Below are positions 25,377 through 34,280 of a DNA stretch of 64,000 nt, piece by piece. A program made the translations under genes and the position numbers. The stretch's first letter is position 1. Each line of letters opens with the position of its first letter. The stretch comes from an uncultured Porphyromonadaceae bacterium (GTDB lineage: Bacteria; Bacteroidota; Bacteroidia; Bacteroidales; Muribaculaceae): NCBI GenBank assembly GCA_947176915.1, contig CAMWSM010000002.1:1-64000 (forward strand), read 5' to 3'. Under the pieces are notes generated by a model. The model was not told the DNA's origin, did not search any database, and worked only from the letters and a program-made list of their open reading frames with translations.

Positions 25377-26252
25377 ATGAGATGTTTAATTTTTTCTATT
25401 CTTTCCATGGCGTTGCTGGCAGTATGCGGAATGACTGCGCAGATAAGGATAGCCTACGGACTGGAAAGTCCTAATTTCCTGTTAGCCCCTGTCCCAACGG
25501 ACAAATCGGAAACTCAGGATACGGCATACCTTACCATCACCTATAGCTATCGCTACCGTGCGTCGGAAAAGGATGATTCTTTGAGCAACGAAGATCTCCT
25601 TGATCTGCTTATAGGGGAAAATTATAATGCTTTCTACAGCCGTAATCTTCGTGAGCTTGACATAGCGAATACAGAGGAAATTAAGAAGACTATGCTGTTC
25701 AAAGTGCCGGAACCTTATTATGTAGGCTGGGATATTCTTAGGAATAATTCCAATAATGAGGAGATAGTCACTAACCGTCTCCCTTTTTCCGAGCAAGTAA
25801 TAGAGTATGAGGATTCGATGCCAAACCTTATCTTTGCTCCGCTTGAGGAAACAGATAGTGTCATGGGCTATCTTTGTAAGACTGCCATGTGTGATTTTGG
25901 TGGTAGACGATGGAAAGTATATTATACGGAAGAGATACCTCTTCCCTACGGACCTTGGAAACTGAATGGTGCGGAAGGACTTATACTAAAAGCACTTGAC
26001 ACTGAAAATAATTTTATTTTTGAGGCAGCCGGACTTACACAGGCTCCTCGTCCGATTCTTCGTTACCAATGGAACAGAAAGCGCATGAGTGTAAGGGAAT
26101 GGAAGGAATTTGAAAAGGAAATGTATAGGAATGCCGGTATGTTCGTACGCAGTACCGGTGCTCGGGTTCTGATTATGGATAACAGCGAGCGCGGTCATCA
26201 CCGCTTGAAAGAGGATTGGTCGCAGTATTACAATCCTCTTGAAAGAGATTGA
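25377..26252 (+). CDS. GLPGLI family protein (module 2, divergent motif)
   Basis: About 291 residues; the ATG at 25377 is preferred to an upstream TTG at 25365. A signal peptide (LLAVCGMTAQ) is followed by a domain with the paired-cysteine motif LCKTAMCDFGG, YTEEIPLPYG and PWKLNGAEGLILKALD. The eponymous GLPGLI is GAEGLI here, but the surrounding pattern matches the module 1 protein throughout. It follows its barrel gene, the reverse of module 1 order. Function unknown. Confidence 0.88.
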   Translation: MRCLIFSILSMALLAVCGMTAQIRIAYGLESPNFLLAPVPTDKSETQDTAYLTITYSYRYRASEKDDSLSNEDLLDLLIGENYNAFYSRNLRELDIANTEEIKKTMLFKVPEPYYVGWDILRNNSNNEEIVTNRLPFSEQVIEYEDSMPNLIFAPLEETDSVMGYLCKTAMCDFGGRRWKVYYTEEIPLPYGPWKLNGAEGLILKALDTENNFIFEAAGLTQAPRPILRYQWNRKRMSVREWKEFEKEMYRNAGMFVRSTGARVLIMDNSERGHHRLKEDWSQYYNPLERD

Positions 26253-26357
26253 TAAATCATTCCGGGACGGCGACTTTTTTATTTGTGTATTTCGGGAAGA
26301 TTGGCTATTTTTGGAGGCGAAAGCAAGATGAGTAATCCAATTAACAGCTATTTGACC

Positions 26358-27623
26358 ATGAAAAACAGAGTGCTTTTCTTATTATTTTTAATGTGTGGGA
26401 TTATTTCCGTGGAGTCTATGCGTGCATTGGCAGGCAATAAACGCTATGTGGGAGGAGATATTTCTCTCTTGCCGGTTTATGAGGATGCAGGCGCGAAGTA
26501 TATTGATCATGACGGAAAACCTATTGCAGATTTAATTCCTTTTTTGAAAAATGAGGGGATGAATGCAATGCGCGTGAGGGTGTTTGTGAATCCTTCCGAT
26601 TATGCCGAAGAGGATGCAGATCCGAATGCCTGTCAGACTATTGAGAGCGTGATTCCCTTATGTAAAAGAATCAAGCAGGCAGGAATGGCTTTGCTGCTTG
26701 ATTTTCATTATTCCGACACATGGGCTGACCCTGCTCAGCAGTTTACTCCTAAAGAATGGGCAGACCTGACTGATAAGGAACTGTGTGATGAAATCTATAG
26801 ATACACACGCGGATCTCTTATGAAACTTAAAGAGGAGGGGATTATGCCGGATTTCATACAGCCTGGAAATGAAATCAGTTACGGGATGTTGTGGGGACCC
26901 GTCGGCACTCCCGAGTCAGAGCAGAAAAAGACTTTTCTTGGAAGTGATGCAAATTGGGACAGGCTTGGAAACTTGTTGCGTAATGCTGTAAAGGGATGTC
27001 GGGAAGTATGTCCGAATGCTGGAATCGTGCTTCATACGGAGCGAACCGCAGATGTGGAAGTGCAGGATAATTTTTATTCAAGAATGGGAGAGATGAATAT
27101 TGATTATGATATCATAGGTCTGAGTTATTATCCATATTTTCATGGACCTCTCACATCTTTGGAGAATGCAATATTATCTCTTGAATCAAAATTCAAGGAT
27201 AAGGAAATAATGGTTGTGGAGACGGGATATTCGTATAAGTGGGAAGTGCCGGGCACGAGCCAGCAGGTAAACTACCCCTATTCGGAGGATGGGCAGAATC
27301 AGTTTACCGAAGAGCTTGTTGATATGCTCCGTAAGCATGAAAGGGTAGAGGGGCTTTTCTGGTGGTGGCTTGAATATAATGCCTACGGCACCGCCTTGTC
27401 CGGATGGTATAACGCTCCGCTTTTTGATTCTACCAACGGCAAAGCGTTGTTGGCGTTAAAGACCCTTTGCAGTTTTGCTTCCGATGGCACCGGAGTGGTT
27501 GCAATTTCTCCGGATAATGCCGACGGGGATATTCTTTATGACTTAACCGGAAGGATGATTAATAGTCCGTCAAAGGGAGTCTATCTATCTCTCAAAAAGA
27601 GAAAAGGAGTGGTGATAAAATAA
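26358..27623 (+). CDS. Glycoside hydrolase family 53 endo-beta-1,4-galactanase
   Basis: About 421 residues. The start at ATG 26358 places a signal peptide (VLFLLFLMCGIISVES) at the N-terminus; upstream starts at 26283 (TTG) and 26328 add no signal logic. GH53 motifs are clear: LDFHYSDTWADPAQQ, catalytic acid Glu in IQPGNEISYGM and nucleophile Glu in IMVVETGYSYKW. The enzyme cuts beta-1,4-galactan side chains of pectin. The last ~35 residues (DILYDLTGRMINS to KKRKGVVIK) look like a sorting-type tail. No Sus-like transport genes are next to it. Confidence 0.92.
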   Translation: MKNRVLFLLFLMCGIISVESMRALAGNKRYVGGDISLLPVYEDAGAKYIDHDGKPIADLIPFLKNEGMNAMRVRVFVNPSDYAEEDADPNACQTIESVIPLCKRIKQAGMALLLDFHYSDTWADPAQQFTPKEWADLTDKELCDEIYRYTRGSLMKLKEEGIMPDFIQPGNEISYGMLWGPVGTPESEQKKTFLGSDANWDRLGNLLRNAVKGCREVCPNAGIVLHTERTADVEVQDNFYSRMGEMNIDYDIIGLSYYPYFHGPLTSLENAILSLESKFKDKEIMVVETGYSYKWEVPGTSQQVNYPYSEDGQNQFTEELVDMLRKHERVEGLFWWWLEYNAYGTALSGWYNAPLFDSTNGKALLALKTLCSFASDGTGVVAISPDNADGDILYDLTGRMINSPSKGVYLSLKKRKGVVIK

Positions 27624-27667
27624 AAAGCAAGATAAAGATTGGAAAAACAATCTTTATCTTGCTTTTT
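27622..27667. terminator. Bidirectional intrinsic terminator
   Basis: Perfect 20-base-pair stem with a six-base GAAAAA loop; arms begin AAAAAGCAAG and end CTTGCTTTTT. It separates the convergent galactanase and galE genes. Confidence 0.9.
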
Positions 27668-27682
27668 ATTCCATAATAGAGG

Positions 27683-28711
27683 TTAGAGATTGCGGAGGTG
27701 TTTTTCCCAGCGCCAGGCTGATTCGAGAGTCTCGTCGAGTGTGCGCTCTGCTTTCCAGCCAAGTTTTTCGTTAGCGAGCGATGTGTCAGCCCAGACAGCA
27801 GTAACATCTCCGGCACGGCGTGGCGCAATGCGATAGTTGAGCTTCAGGTTGTTCACTTTTTCGAAAGTGGTGAGAAGTTCAAGCACGGAAACGGGACGTC
27901 CTGTTCCTATATTGAAGATCTCATACTTTTCCTCCATCTTATCCTCCGTCATACGGTTGACGGCTGCCACGTGTGCTTTGGCAAGATCTACTACGTCAAT
28001 GTAGTCGCGCAGGCAAGTGCCGTCAGGAGTTGGATAATCATTTCCGAATACGCTGAGGCATTCCCTGATGCCGGCGGCGGTCTGAGTTACAAACGGCACA
28101 AGATTATTAGGAACCCCTCTTGGCAACTCTCCTATCAGAGCGGAGGGATGTGCGCCGACGGGATTAAAGTAGCGCAGAGCAATCCCATACATACCTTCGT
28201 AGGCATAGCAGCAGTCGTGGAGAATATCTTCGGCAATCTGCTTTGTATTGCCGTAGGGGGAGGTTGCCGGTTTGCGGAGAGTCTTTTCCGTAACCGGAAG
28301 TTCTTCTGCCTCTCCGTAAACAGTTGCTGAAGATGAGAAGAGAATATTCGGACGTCCGAATTCCTTCATCATCTCAAGGATATTCATAAACGAACCCAGA
28401 TTATTCTGATAATACATCAGCGGTTTCTCCACCGATTCCCCTACCGCCTTGAATGCAGCAAAATGTATGACGGAATCAAACTGATATTTTTCAAAGACAG
28501 AGCGGAGAGCATTTTTATCGCAAGTGTCTACAATTTCGAAGGGAATTTTTTTCCCGGTGATTTTCTCCACCCCCTCTACGGCATTACGGTCAGAGTTGGA
28601 GAGATTGTCAATGATGATTACATCATAGCCGGCATTTATGAGCTCTACGGCGGTATGTGAGCCTATATAACCGGCACCACCGGAGATAAGGACAGTTTTT
28701 TTTGCAGACAT
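27683..28711 (-). CDS. galE: UDP-glucose 4-epimerase
   Basis: 342 residues. An extended SDR with the NAD site SGGAGYIGSHTAVEL, the SSSATVYG strand and the catalytic YGNTK (Tyr-x-x-x-Lys) at ~150. The C-terminal substrate domain includes NIGTGRPVSVLE and PRRAGDVTAVWAD. It interconverts UDP-glucose and UDP-galactose, so next to a galactanase it could feed released galactose into metabolism, although the convergent orientation means they are not co-transcribed. It lies 32 bases downstream of rnhB. Confidence 0.95.
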   Translation of the reverse strand: MSAKKTVLISGGAGYIGSHTAVELINAGYDVIIIDNLSNSDRNAVEGVEKITGKKIPFEIVDTCDKNALRSVFEKYQFDSVIHFAAFKAVGESVEKPLMYYQNNLGSFMNILEMMKEFGRPNILFSSSATVYGEAEELPVTEKTLRKPATSPYGNTKQIAEDILHDCCYAYEGMYGIALRYFNPVGAHPSALIGELPRGVPNNLVPFVTQTAAGIRECLSVFGNDYPTPDGTCLRDYIDVVDLAKAHVAAVNRMTEDKMEEKYEIFNIGTGRPVSVLELLTTFEKVNNLKLNYRIAPRRAGDVTAVWADTSLANEKLGWKAERTLDETLESAWRWEKHLRNL

Positions 28712-28743
28712 GGGGTATGAATAAAAATTAAGAAATCAATGAA

Positions 28744-29325
28744 TTAAGATGGGAGGAGACGAAAAGTGCGCCTATGGTGAGGCGTTGCTCCCAACCGCGC
28801 GATAGCTTCCCGATGTGCTTTGGTCGGATAACCTTTGTTGACTTTCCAGTCATAACCGGGGAAATCTTCAGCAAGTTTATCCATAAGTTCGTCGCGGTGG
28901 GTCTTGGCAAGGATGGAGGCTGCTGCAATCGACATATATTTGGCATCACCTTTCACTACAGTAGTGTGAGGGATGTCATTATACGGCTTGAAGCGGTTGC
29001 CATCCACTATTATATGCTCCGGACGCAATGAGAGCATATCGAGCGCCCTATGCATTCCTTCAATGGAAGCATTCAGGATATTAATCTCGTCTATTTCCTC
29101 CGGCGACACCATTGCCACTCCCCATGCCAGAGCATTTTTCTCAATGACAGGGCGCAGGGCAGCGCGTTTTTTCTCCGAAAGCTTCTTGCTGTCGTTGAGT
29201 TCCGGACAAACGAATCCGGGGGGAAGGATAACAGCCGCACAACAGACAGGACCGCACAGACACCCTCTGCCGGCTTCATCGCAACCGGCTTCCACAACAT
29301 TTGGAGCGAGGAAAGGAAGAAGCAT
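28744..29325 (-). CDS. rnhB: Ribonuclease HII
   Basis: 193 residues, the normal family length. The N-terminal [13 protein letters not shown] holds the catalytic Asp-Glu pair; [12 protein letters not shown] and the [20 protein letters not shown] segment supply the other active-site acids; [13 protein letters not shown] closes the domain. It removes ribonucleotides from DNA. It starts nine bases after the ispB stop and continues towards galE. Confidence 0.95.
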   Translation of the reverse strand: MLLPFLAPNVVEAGCDEAGRGCLCGPVCCAAVILPPGFVCPELNDSKKLSEKKRAALRPVIEKNALAWGVAMVSPEEIDEINILNASIEGMHRALDMLSLRPEHIIVDGNRFKPYNDIPHTTVVKGDAKYMSIAAASILAKTHRDELMDKLAEDFPGYDWKVNKGYPTKAHREAIARLGATPHHRRTFRLLPS

Positions 29326-29334
29326 GGCGGGAGA

Positions 29335-30312
29335 TTATTTATGACGGGAGATGATGTAGGAGAACAGGTCAAGGAACGACTGTCTCCATTCGTTGTCCGG
29401 ATAAACTGAAATAATTTTTGCAGCTTCAGCTTCCATTTCACGCATCCTTGAATAAGCGTATTCAATGCCTCCTTTCTCTTTTGCAAATTGAATAAGGGTG
29501 GCAATCTCTTCATTTGTAAGATTCCCTCGTCTTAGAATTTCTTTCATTTCCTCCGAAGAACTGTCGGGAGCAGTTTGAAGGGCATAAAGAAGAGGGAGTG
29601 TTACCTTGCCTTCCCGAAGGTCATTGCCCGTCGGTTTCCCGATTGATGAATCATCCGAGAAATAATCAAAAATATCATCCTTTATCTGGAAGCAAAGCCC
29701 GAGCAATTCAGCGAAAGCCACAAGAGGCGCATACTGTTCGGGAGTGGCTCCGGCAGCCTCAGCCCCCATCTTGACACAGTTCATAAAGAGCGACGCCGTC
29801 TTTTTACGAATCATCGTGAGATAGCTTTCTTCATCGAAAAGATGATCGCGGACATTGCAAATCTGGTGGATCTCTCCTAAAGAAAGTTCTTTCCCGAGGT
29901 CGGACAGAGCAGAGATTATTTCGATATTATGAGTGCGTATGCCGGCAGAGAGAGCGTTCGATACGAAATAATCACCCACGAGAACAGCGATATGATTCCC
30001 CCAAATGGAATTTACAGTGGCCTTCCCACGACGTAAAGATGTTTCATCCACCACATCGTCATGAATAAGGGAGGCATTGTGAAGCATTTCGAGAGCAGCC
30101 CCCGCGTGGAGCACATGTTCATTTACATTGCCGAAAAGAGCCGCTGCAAGAATAACCATAATGGGTCTTATCTGTTTTCCCTTAACCTGAAGATAATTGG
30201 TCACGACCTGATTCATCAGGTCGTTTTCTGTAAAAAGCGACTGATGTATTATGGCGTTCATTTCCTGAAGTTCACGCCTGAGTCTGGATTGAATGAGGTT
30301 AAGATGATCCAT
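29335..30312 (-). CDS. ispB: Polyprenyl diphosphate synthase (octaprenyl-type)
   Basis: 325 residues of the trans-prenyltransferase family. The first aspartate-rich motif is LIHDDVVDETSLRRGK and the second FQIKDDIFDYF; GKQIRPIMVILAAALF is the family N-terminal signature. It likely builds the menaquinone side chain; the chain length cannot be read with certainty. The residues before the first motif are small (MLHNAS), consistent with a long-chain product. It is first gene of the ispB-rnhB-galE run with a promoter at 30322-30329, divergent from polA. Confidence 0.9.
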   Translation of the reverse strand: MDHLNLIQSRLRRELQEMNAIIHQSLFTENDLMNQVVTNYLQVKGKQIRPIMVILAAALFGNVNEHVLHAGAALEMLHNASLIHDDVVDETSLRRGKATVNSIWGNHIAVLVGDYFVSNALSAGIRTHNIEIISALSDLGKELSLGEIHQICNVRDHLFDEESYLTMIRKKTASLFMNCVKMGAEAAGATPEQYAPLVAFAELLGLCFQIKDDIFDYFSDDSSIGKPTGNDLREGKVTLPLLYALQTAPDSSSEEMKEILRRGNLTNEEIATLIQFAKEKGGIEYAYSRMREMEAEAAKIISVYPDNEWRQSFLDLFSYIISRHK

Positions 30313-30321
30313 ATTTCAGTG

Positions 30322-30329
30322 CAAAATTA
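30322..30329 (-). promoter_or_regulatory. Bacteroidota -7 element, ispB
   Basis: The minus strand reads TAATTTTG followed by CACTG, ten bases before the ATG, giving a very short leader. Confidence 0.6.
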
Positions 30330-30390
30330 ATAAAAACTCTGCAACTGCGATATTAAATAAGGATTAATTTGTTAATTTAGCGGAAAAATT

Positions 30391-33174
30391 ATGACCATGA
30401 AGGAAAAACGACTGTTTCTTTTAGACGCATACGCGCTGATTTTTCGTGCTTACTATGCCTTGATAAAGATGCCTCGCCTTACTCAGGGGGGATTCAATAC
30501 ATCTGCCATATTCGGTTTTGTCAACACTCTTGAGGAGGTGCTTCGTAAGGAACACCCCACACATCTTGCCGTGTGTTTCGATCCTCACGGACCCACATTC
30601 CGCAGTGAAGCCGATGCAAGCTATAAGGCACAGAGGGAGGCGATGCCGGAAGATATCCGACTGTCAGTGCCTATCATCAAAGAGATAATCAAGGCGTATA
30701 ACATTCCAATTCTTGAAGTAGAGGGATTTGAAGCCGATGATGTCATAGGAACAATGGCGAAAAGGGCGGAAAAAAGAGACTTTACCACCTATATGATGAC
30801 TCCCGATAAGGATTTCGGTCAATTGGTGAGTCCGGGGGTACTTCAATACAAACCCGCTTATAGAGGACAGGATTTTGAACTCAGAGGCGAGGAGGAGGTG
30901 TGTGCCCGTTATGGAATCAGCCGGACGGAGCAGGTGATTGATCTTCTTGCCTTGATGGGGGATAAGGTAGACAATATCCCGGGATGTCCGGGTGTGGGTG
31001 AGAAAACGGCGATTAAGCTCATTCAGGATTTCGACAGTGTGGAAAATCTGCTTGCCAATACTTCCAGTCTGAAAGGGGCTTTGAAGAAAAAGATAGAGGA
31101 GAACACACAGCAAATAAAAGACTCTTATTTCCTTGCCACCATCCGCACCGATGTGCCCATTGATGCCGAGCCGGAGGAACTGTTGGTTCGTCAGCCCGAT
31201 AAGGAGAAACTGTTTGCAATCTTCAAGGAACTTGAATTTAAAACCTTGCGTGAGCGGGTTGAGAAAAGGTTACGCGAGGAGAGAGGAGATAGTTTAAGCA
31301 AAGCCGTACAGCCGGGTACAGGTCAGCATTTTCCGACCTCATTGTTTGACATGGAGGAGAATGAAGGGGAGGGCGGAGAACAGGTAGCGCCTGTTGCTGA
31401 GATGAAATGGGAGATCATAGAGAATATGGAGTCTCTTGACAGGGTATCCGGAAAATTTATTGCTGCCGAAAGATGCGGCGTGGCTTTTGTGGCAGAGGGG
31501 GAAAACGACATGGAGGCGGAGATAAAGGGGGGCGCGTTGGCATTGAGCGGTTCAGAGGCATATTTCATCCCGGCTGCCTTCACGGAGGGGATGGGATTTA
31601 TTCTCGACATTATGGCAAAAGAGGATATTAAGAAGATTACGGCACAGGCAAAACGCGATTATGTTCTTGCCCACCGTATGCGAAATGATGATGTGGAACC
31701 GCTTGTGAATTATTTCGACATAACGCTTGCTCATTATCTCCTTCAGCCGGAAATGCGCCACGCTACTGATATCCTTGCCACCCAATATCTCAACATTACC
31801 CTCCCGCCGGAGCCTGTGTTTAGTGTAAAGAGAGGGGGAAAGGCAGTTGCTTCCACTCGGGAGGCGATTGCGGAATGGGCAGCTTCATACGCTTGCGCGG
31901 CAATGCGACTGGAGGCTCCTTTAAAGAGAGATCTTGAGCAGGAGGGGATGACCTCGCTCCTTTATGATGTAGAACTCCCTCTGGCTGCAGTCCTTGCCAG
32001 AATGGAGATAACGGGAGTCAGAATTGATGTCAAGGCGTTGAATGAGGCGGCGGATAATCTTGAACAGCGTCTTCATACTCTTGAAGAGGAGATTTATGAA
32101 ATCGCAGGCGAGGAATTTAATGTCGGTTCGCCTGCAAAAGTCGGTGAGGTGCTCTTCGACAAGCTCGATCTTGAACCCAAGCCTAAGAAGACGAAGACGG
32201 GACAGTATTCTACGAGTGAGGATATGCTTGAAAAAGTGGCTGGAAAGAATCCGATTGTTGGAAAGATTCTTGAATACCGTCAGTTGAAGAAACTCCTCAC
32301 AACTTACCTCACCGCACTCCCGGCAGCAATCAATCCGTCGACAGGCAAGGTTCATACCGTCTACAATCAATCCGTAACCGCTACGGGGCGCATATCCTCC
32401 TCCTCGCCTAATCTTCAGAATATCCCTGTAAGGGAGGATCAGGGGAGAGAGATCAGACGAGCATTTATTCCGGATAAGGGAGACCTGTTTCTTTCGGCGG
32501 ATTACTCACAGATTGAACTTCGCCTTGTGGCTGATTTCGCCGATGATGAGACAATGCTTGAGGCGTTCCGCAACGGCGATGATATTCATGCCATAACAGC
32601 CGCAAAAATATATCATAAGGACAAGGAAGAGGTTTCTGCCGATGAGCGACGTCATGCAAAGACTGCGAATTTCGGAATCCTTTACGGAATTTCTGCTTTC
32701 GGACTCGCTTCCCGTCTCGGCATACCTCGAGGAGAGGCGAAAGAATTGATAGATAATTATTTTGCCACCTTCCCTACCATCCATAGATATATGCACGATT
32801 CGGTGGAAAATGCGCGTGAACATGGTTTCGTCTCCACTCCTATGGGGAGAAAGCGCCGCTTGCCTGACATCAACAGCAAGAACCCGGTAGTAAGGGGTTA
32901 TGCCGAGCGAAATGCTGTCAATGCACCTATACAAGGAGCTGCTGCTGACATAATAAAGGTAGCGATGGTGGATATAGATAGGAAAATGCGGGAGAAGGGG
33001 ATGAAATCTAGAATGATCATGCAGGTGCATGATGAACTGAATTTTAATGTAGTTCCCGAGGAGTTGCCCGAACTTCAGAAAATAGTGGTGGAAGGTATGG
33101 AGCACGCCTACACGGGTAGAGTGGTGCTTACCGCCTCCTGCGGCGTGGCGACAAACTGGCTGGACGCCCACTAA
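30391..33174 (+). CDS. polA: DNA polymerase I
   Basis: 927 residues. The 5'-3' exonuclease domain (~1-300) has FLLDAYALIFRAYYA, FEADDVIGTMA and LLALMGDKVDNIPG. The middle region (~335-510) corresponds to the proofreading domain, but its three exonuclease motifs have lost the expected acidic residues. For example RCGVAFVAEG replaces the DxE strand and YACAAMRLE the YxxxD motif, so proofreading is probably absent. The polymerase domain (~520-927) is intact: SADYSQIELR, RRHAKTANFGILYG and MQVHDELNF. It converges with the glycosyltransferase gene with only seven bases between stops. Confidence 0.95.
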   Translation: MTMKEKRLFLLDAYALIFRAYYALIKMPRLTQGGFNTSAIFGFVNTLEEVLRKEHPTHLAVCFDPHGPTFRSEADASYKAQREAMPEDIRLSVPIIKEIIKAYNIPILEVEGFEADDVIGTMAKRAEKRDFTTYMMTPDKDFGQLVSPGVLQYKPAYRGQDFELRGEEEVCARYGISRTEQVIDLLALMGDKVDNIPGCPGVGEKTAIKLIQDFDSVENLLANTSSLKGALKKKIEENTQQIKDSYFLATIRTDVPIDAEPEELLVRQPDKEKLFAIFKELEFKTLRERVEKRLREERGDSLSKAVQPGTGQHFPTSLFDMEENEGEGGEQVAPVAEMKWEIIENMESLDRVSGKFIAAERCGVAFVAEGENDMEAEIKGGALALSGSEAYFIPAAFTEGMGFILDIMAKEDIKKITAQAKRDYVLAHRMRNDDVEPLVNYFDITLAHYLLQPEMRHATDILATQYLNITLPPEPVFSVKRGGKAVASTREAIAEWAASYACAAMRLEAPLKRDLEQEGMTSLLYDVELPLAAVLARMEITGVRIDVKALNEAADNLEQRLHTLEEEIYEIAGEEFNVGSPAKVGEVLFDKLDLEPKPKKTKTGQYSTSEDMLEKVAGKNPIVGKILEYRQLKKLLTTYLTALPAAINPSTGKVHTVYNQSVTATGRISSSSPNLQNIPVREDQGREIRRAFIPDKGDLFLSADYSQIELRLVADFADDETMLEAFRNGDDIHAITAAKIYHKDKEEVSADERRHAKTANFGILYGISAFGLASRLGIPRGEAKELIDNYFATFPTIHRYMHDSVENAREHGFVSTPMGRKRRLPDINSKNPVVRGYAERNAVNAPIQGAAADIIKVAMVDIDRKMREKGMKSRMIMQVHDELNFNVVPEELPELQKIVVEGMEHAYTGRVVLTASCGVATNWLDAH

Positions 33175-33181
33175 GATGTCG

Positions 33182-34279
33182 TCAGGAGGGGAGATAAAGG
33201 GAGGCAAGTTTTTCTATGAAATTTTGCCACGTTAGGGATTGGTTAAAGGTGTCGAGAGCATGTTGACCCATTCTTTCGCGTAGTTCAGGGTCGTTTGCAA
33301 GCTTGCGCATTGATTCGGCAAGAAGATTGACGTTGGCGGGAGGGATAAGGAAGCCTTCCCGCCCGTCTGTTATATATTCCGGTTGAGCGCCGTTTGATGA
33401 GCATATTTGGGGCTTCCCACACGCCATGTATTCAATATTGGAAAGACCGAATGCCTCTTCAGCCAGAGAGGGTAGCACTCCGAAATCCGCTTCCTGAATC
33501 AATTGCAGGGGATTGGGAGTATATTTATACCAGTCTATTTTGTCCATTACCCCTCTTGTAATGGCACGTCGTCGCAGGCGGTCAACATAGTCCGGGGTGC
33601 CGCTGCCGACTATTCTGAGTCTCATCCTCTCATTCTTCAGCATTGCCATGGCATCAATAAGAGATTCCAAACCCTTCCCTTGGAGAATAGGTCCGTGGAA
33701 CATGGCTGTAACCGGTCCTTTGGTTTCATTCTTAAGCGGGAGTCCGTCGGGAAGATAGATGCTGTTGTGCAGGATGTGCAGTCTTTCCGGAGGGAAGGGG
33801 AGCTGACGATTATGCCATGCCGAAATGAAGCGATCGGCAGCAAGTTTAGACACGCAGATAATCGCATCAAGATTTCTGTAAATTCGGCGGAAAAGGGCAC
33901 TGTCAAGCCCTTTCTTCACCTTATGGCGCGTAGCCACTATTCTAACGTCTTTTCTTCCGGCGAGTTTTCGCGCCACAAGAGCGGTGAAGGCATTACGGAA
34001 ACCGTGGGCATGAATAATGACTTTTTCTCCGCGACTTTTCTTTAATGCACCTGTCAGGCAGCGAATGCTTGCAAAATCAAGCATTCCGGCGAAAGGGGCG
34101 TGCAAAAGCTCTACACCCTCCTTTTCGAAAAGTGCGTCTACAGCCTTGGCACCGCGTGTTACGGCGGCAACCCTCCATCCGGAGTTGACGAAATGGCGAC
34201 AAATATCAAGCGCATAACGTTCTACTCCTCCCCAGCGATTGGCTGTCAGGATATGAATAAGGGTCGTAGTGGAAGGCAT
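33182..34279 (-). CDS. Glycosyltransferase family 4 (GT-B)
   Basis: 365 residues. The N-terminal half includes ILTANRWGGVERYALDICRH (the donor-side glycine loop) and the C-terminal half has HGPILQGKGLESLIDAMA and the retaining GT4 signature PSLAEEAFGLSNIEYMACGK, with the EAFG-x7-E acid pair. No membrane segment, so it is probably peripheral and cytoplasmic, acting on a lipid-linked or LPS core sugar. The start follows the stop of the upstream alanine-dehydrogenase-like gene by one base, making it the last gene of a long minus-strand run. Confidence 0.9.
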   Translation of the reverse strand: MPSTTTLIHILTANRWGGVERYALDICRHFVNSGWRVAAVTRGAKAVDALFEKEGVELLHAPFAGMLDFASIRCLTGALKKSRGEKVIIHAHGFRNAFTALVARKLAGRKDVRIVATRHKVKKGLDSALFRRIYRNLDAIICVSKLAADRFISAWHNRQLPFPPERLHILHNSIYLPDGLPLKNETKGPVTAMFHGPILQGKGLESLIDAMAMLKNERMRLRIVGSGTPDYVDRLRRRAITRGVMDKIDWYKYTPNPLQLIQEADFGVLPSLAEEAFGLSNIEYMACGKPQICSSNGAQPEYITDGREGFLIPPANVNLLAESMRKLANDPELRERMGQHALDTFNQSLTWQNFIEKLASLYLPS

Positions 34280-34280
34280 T

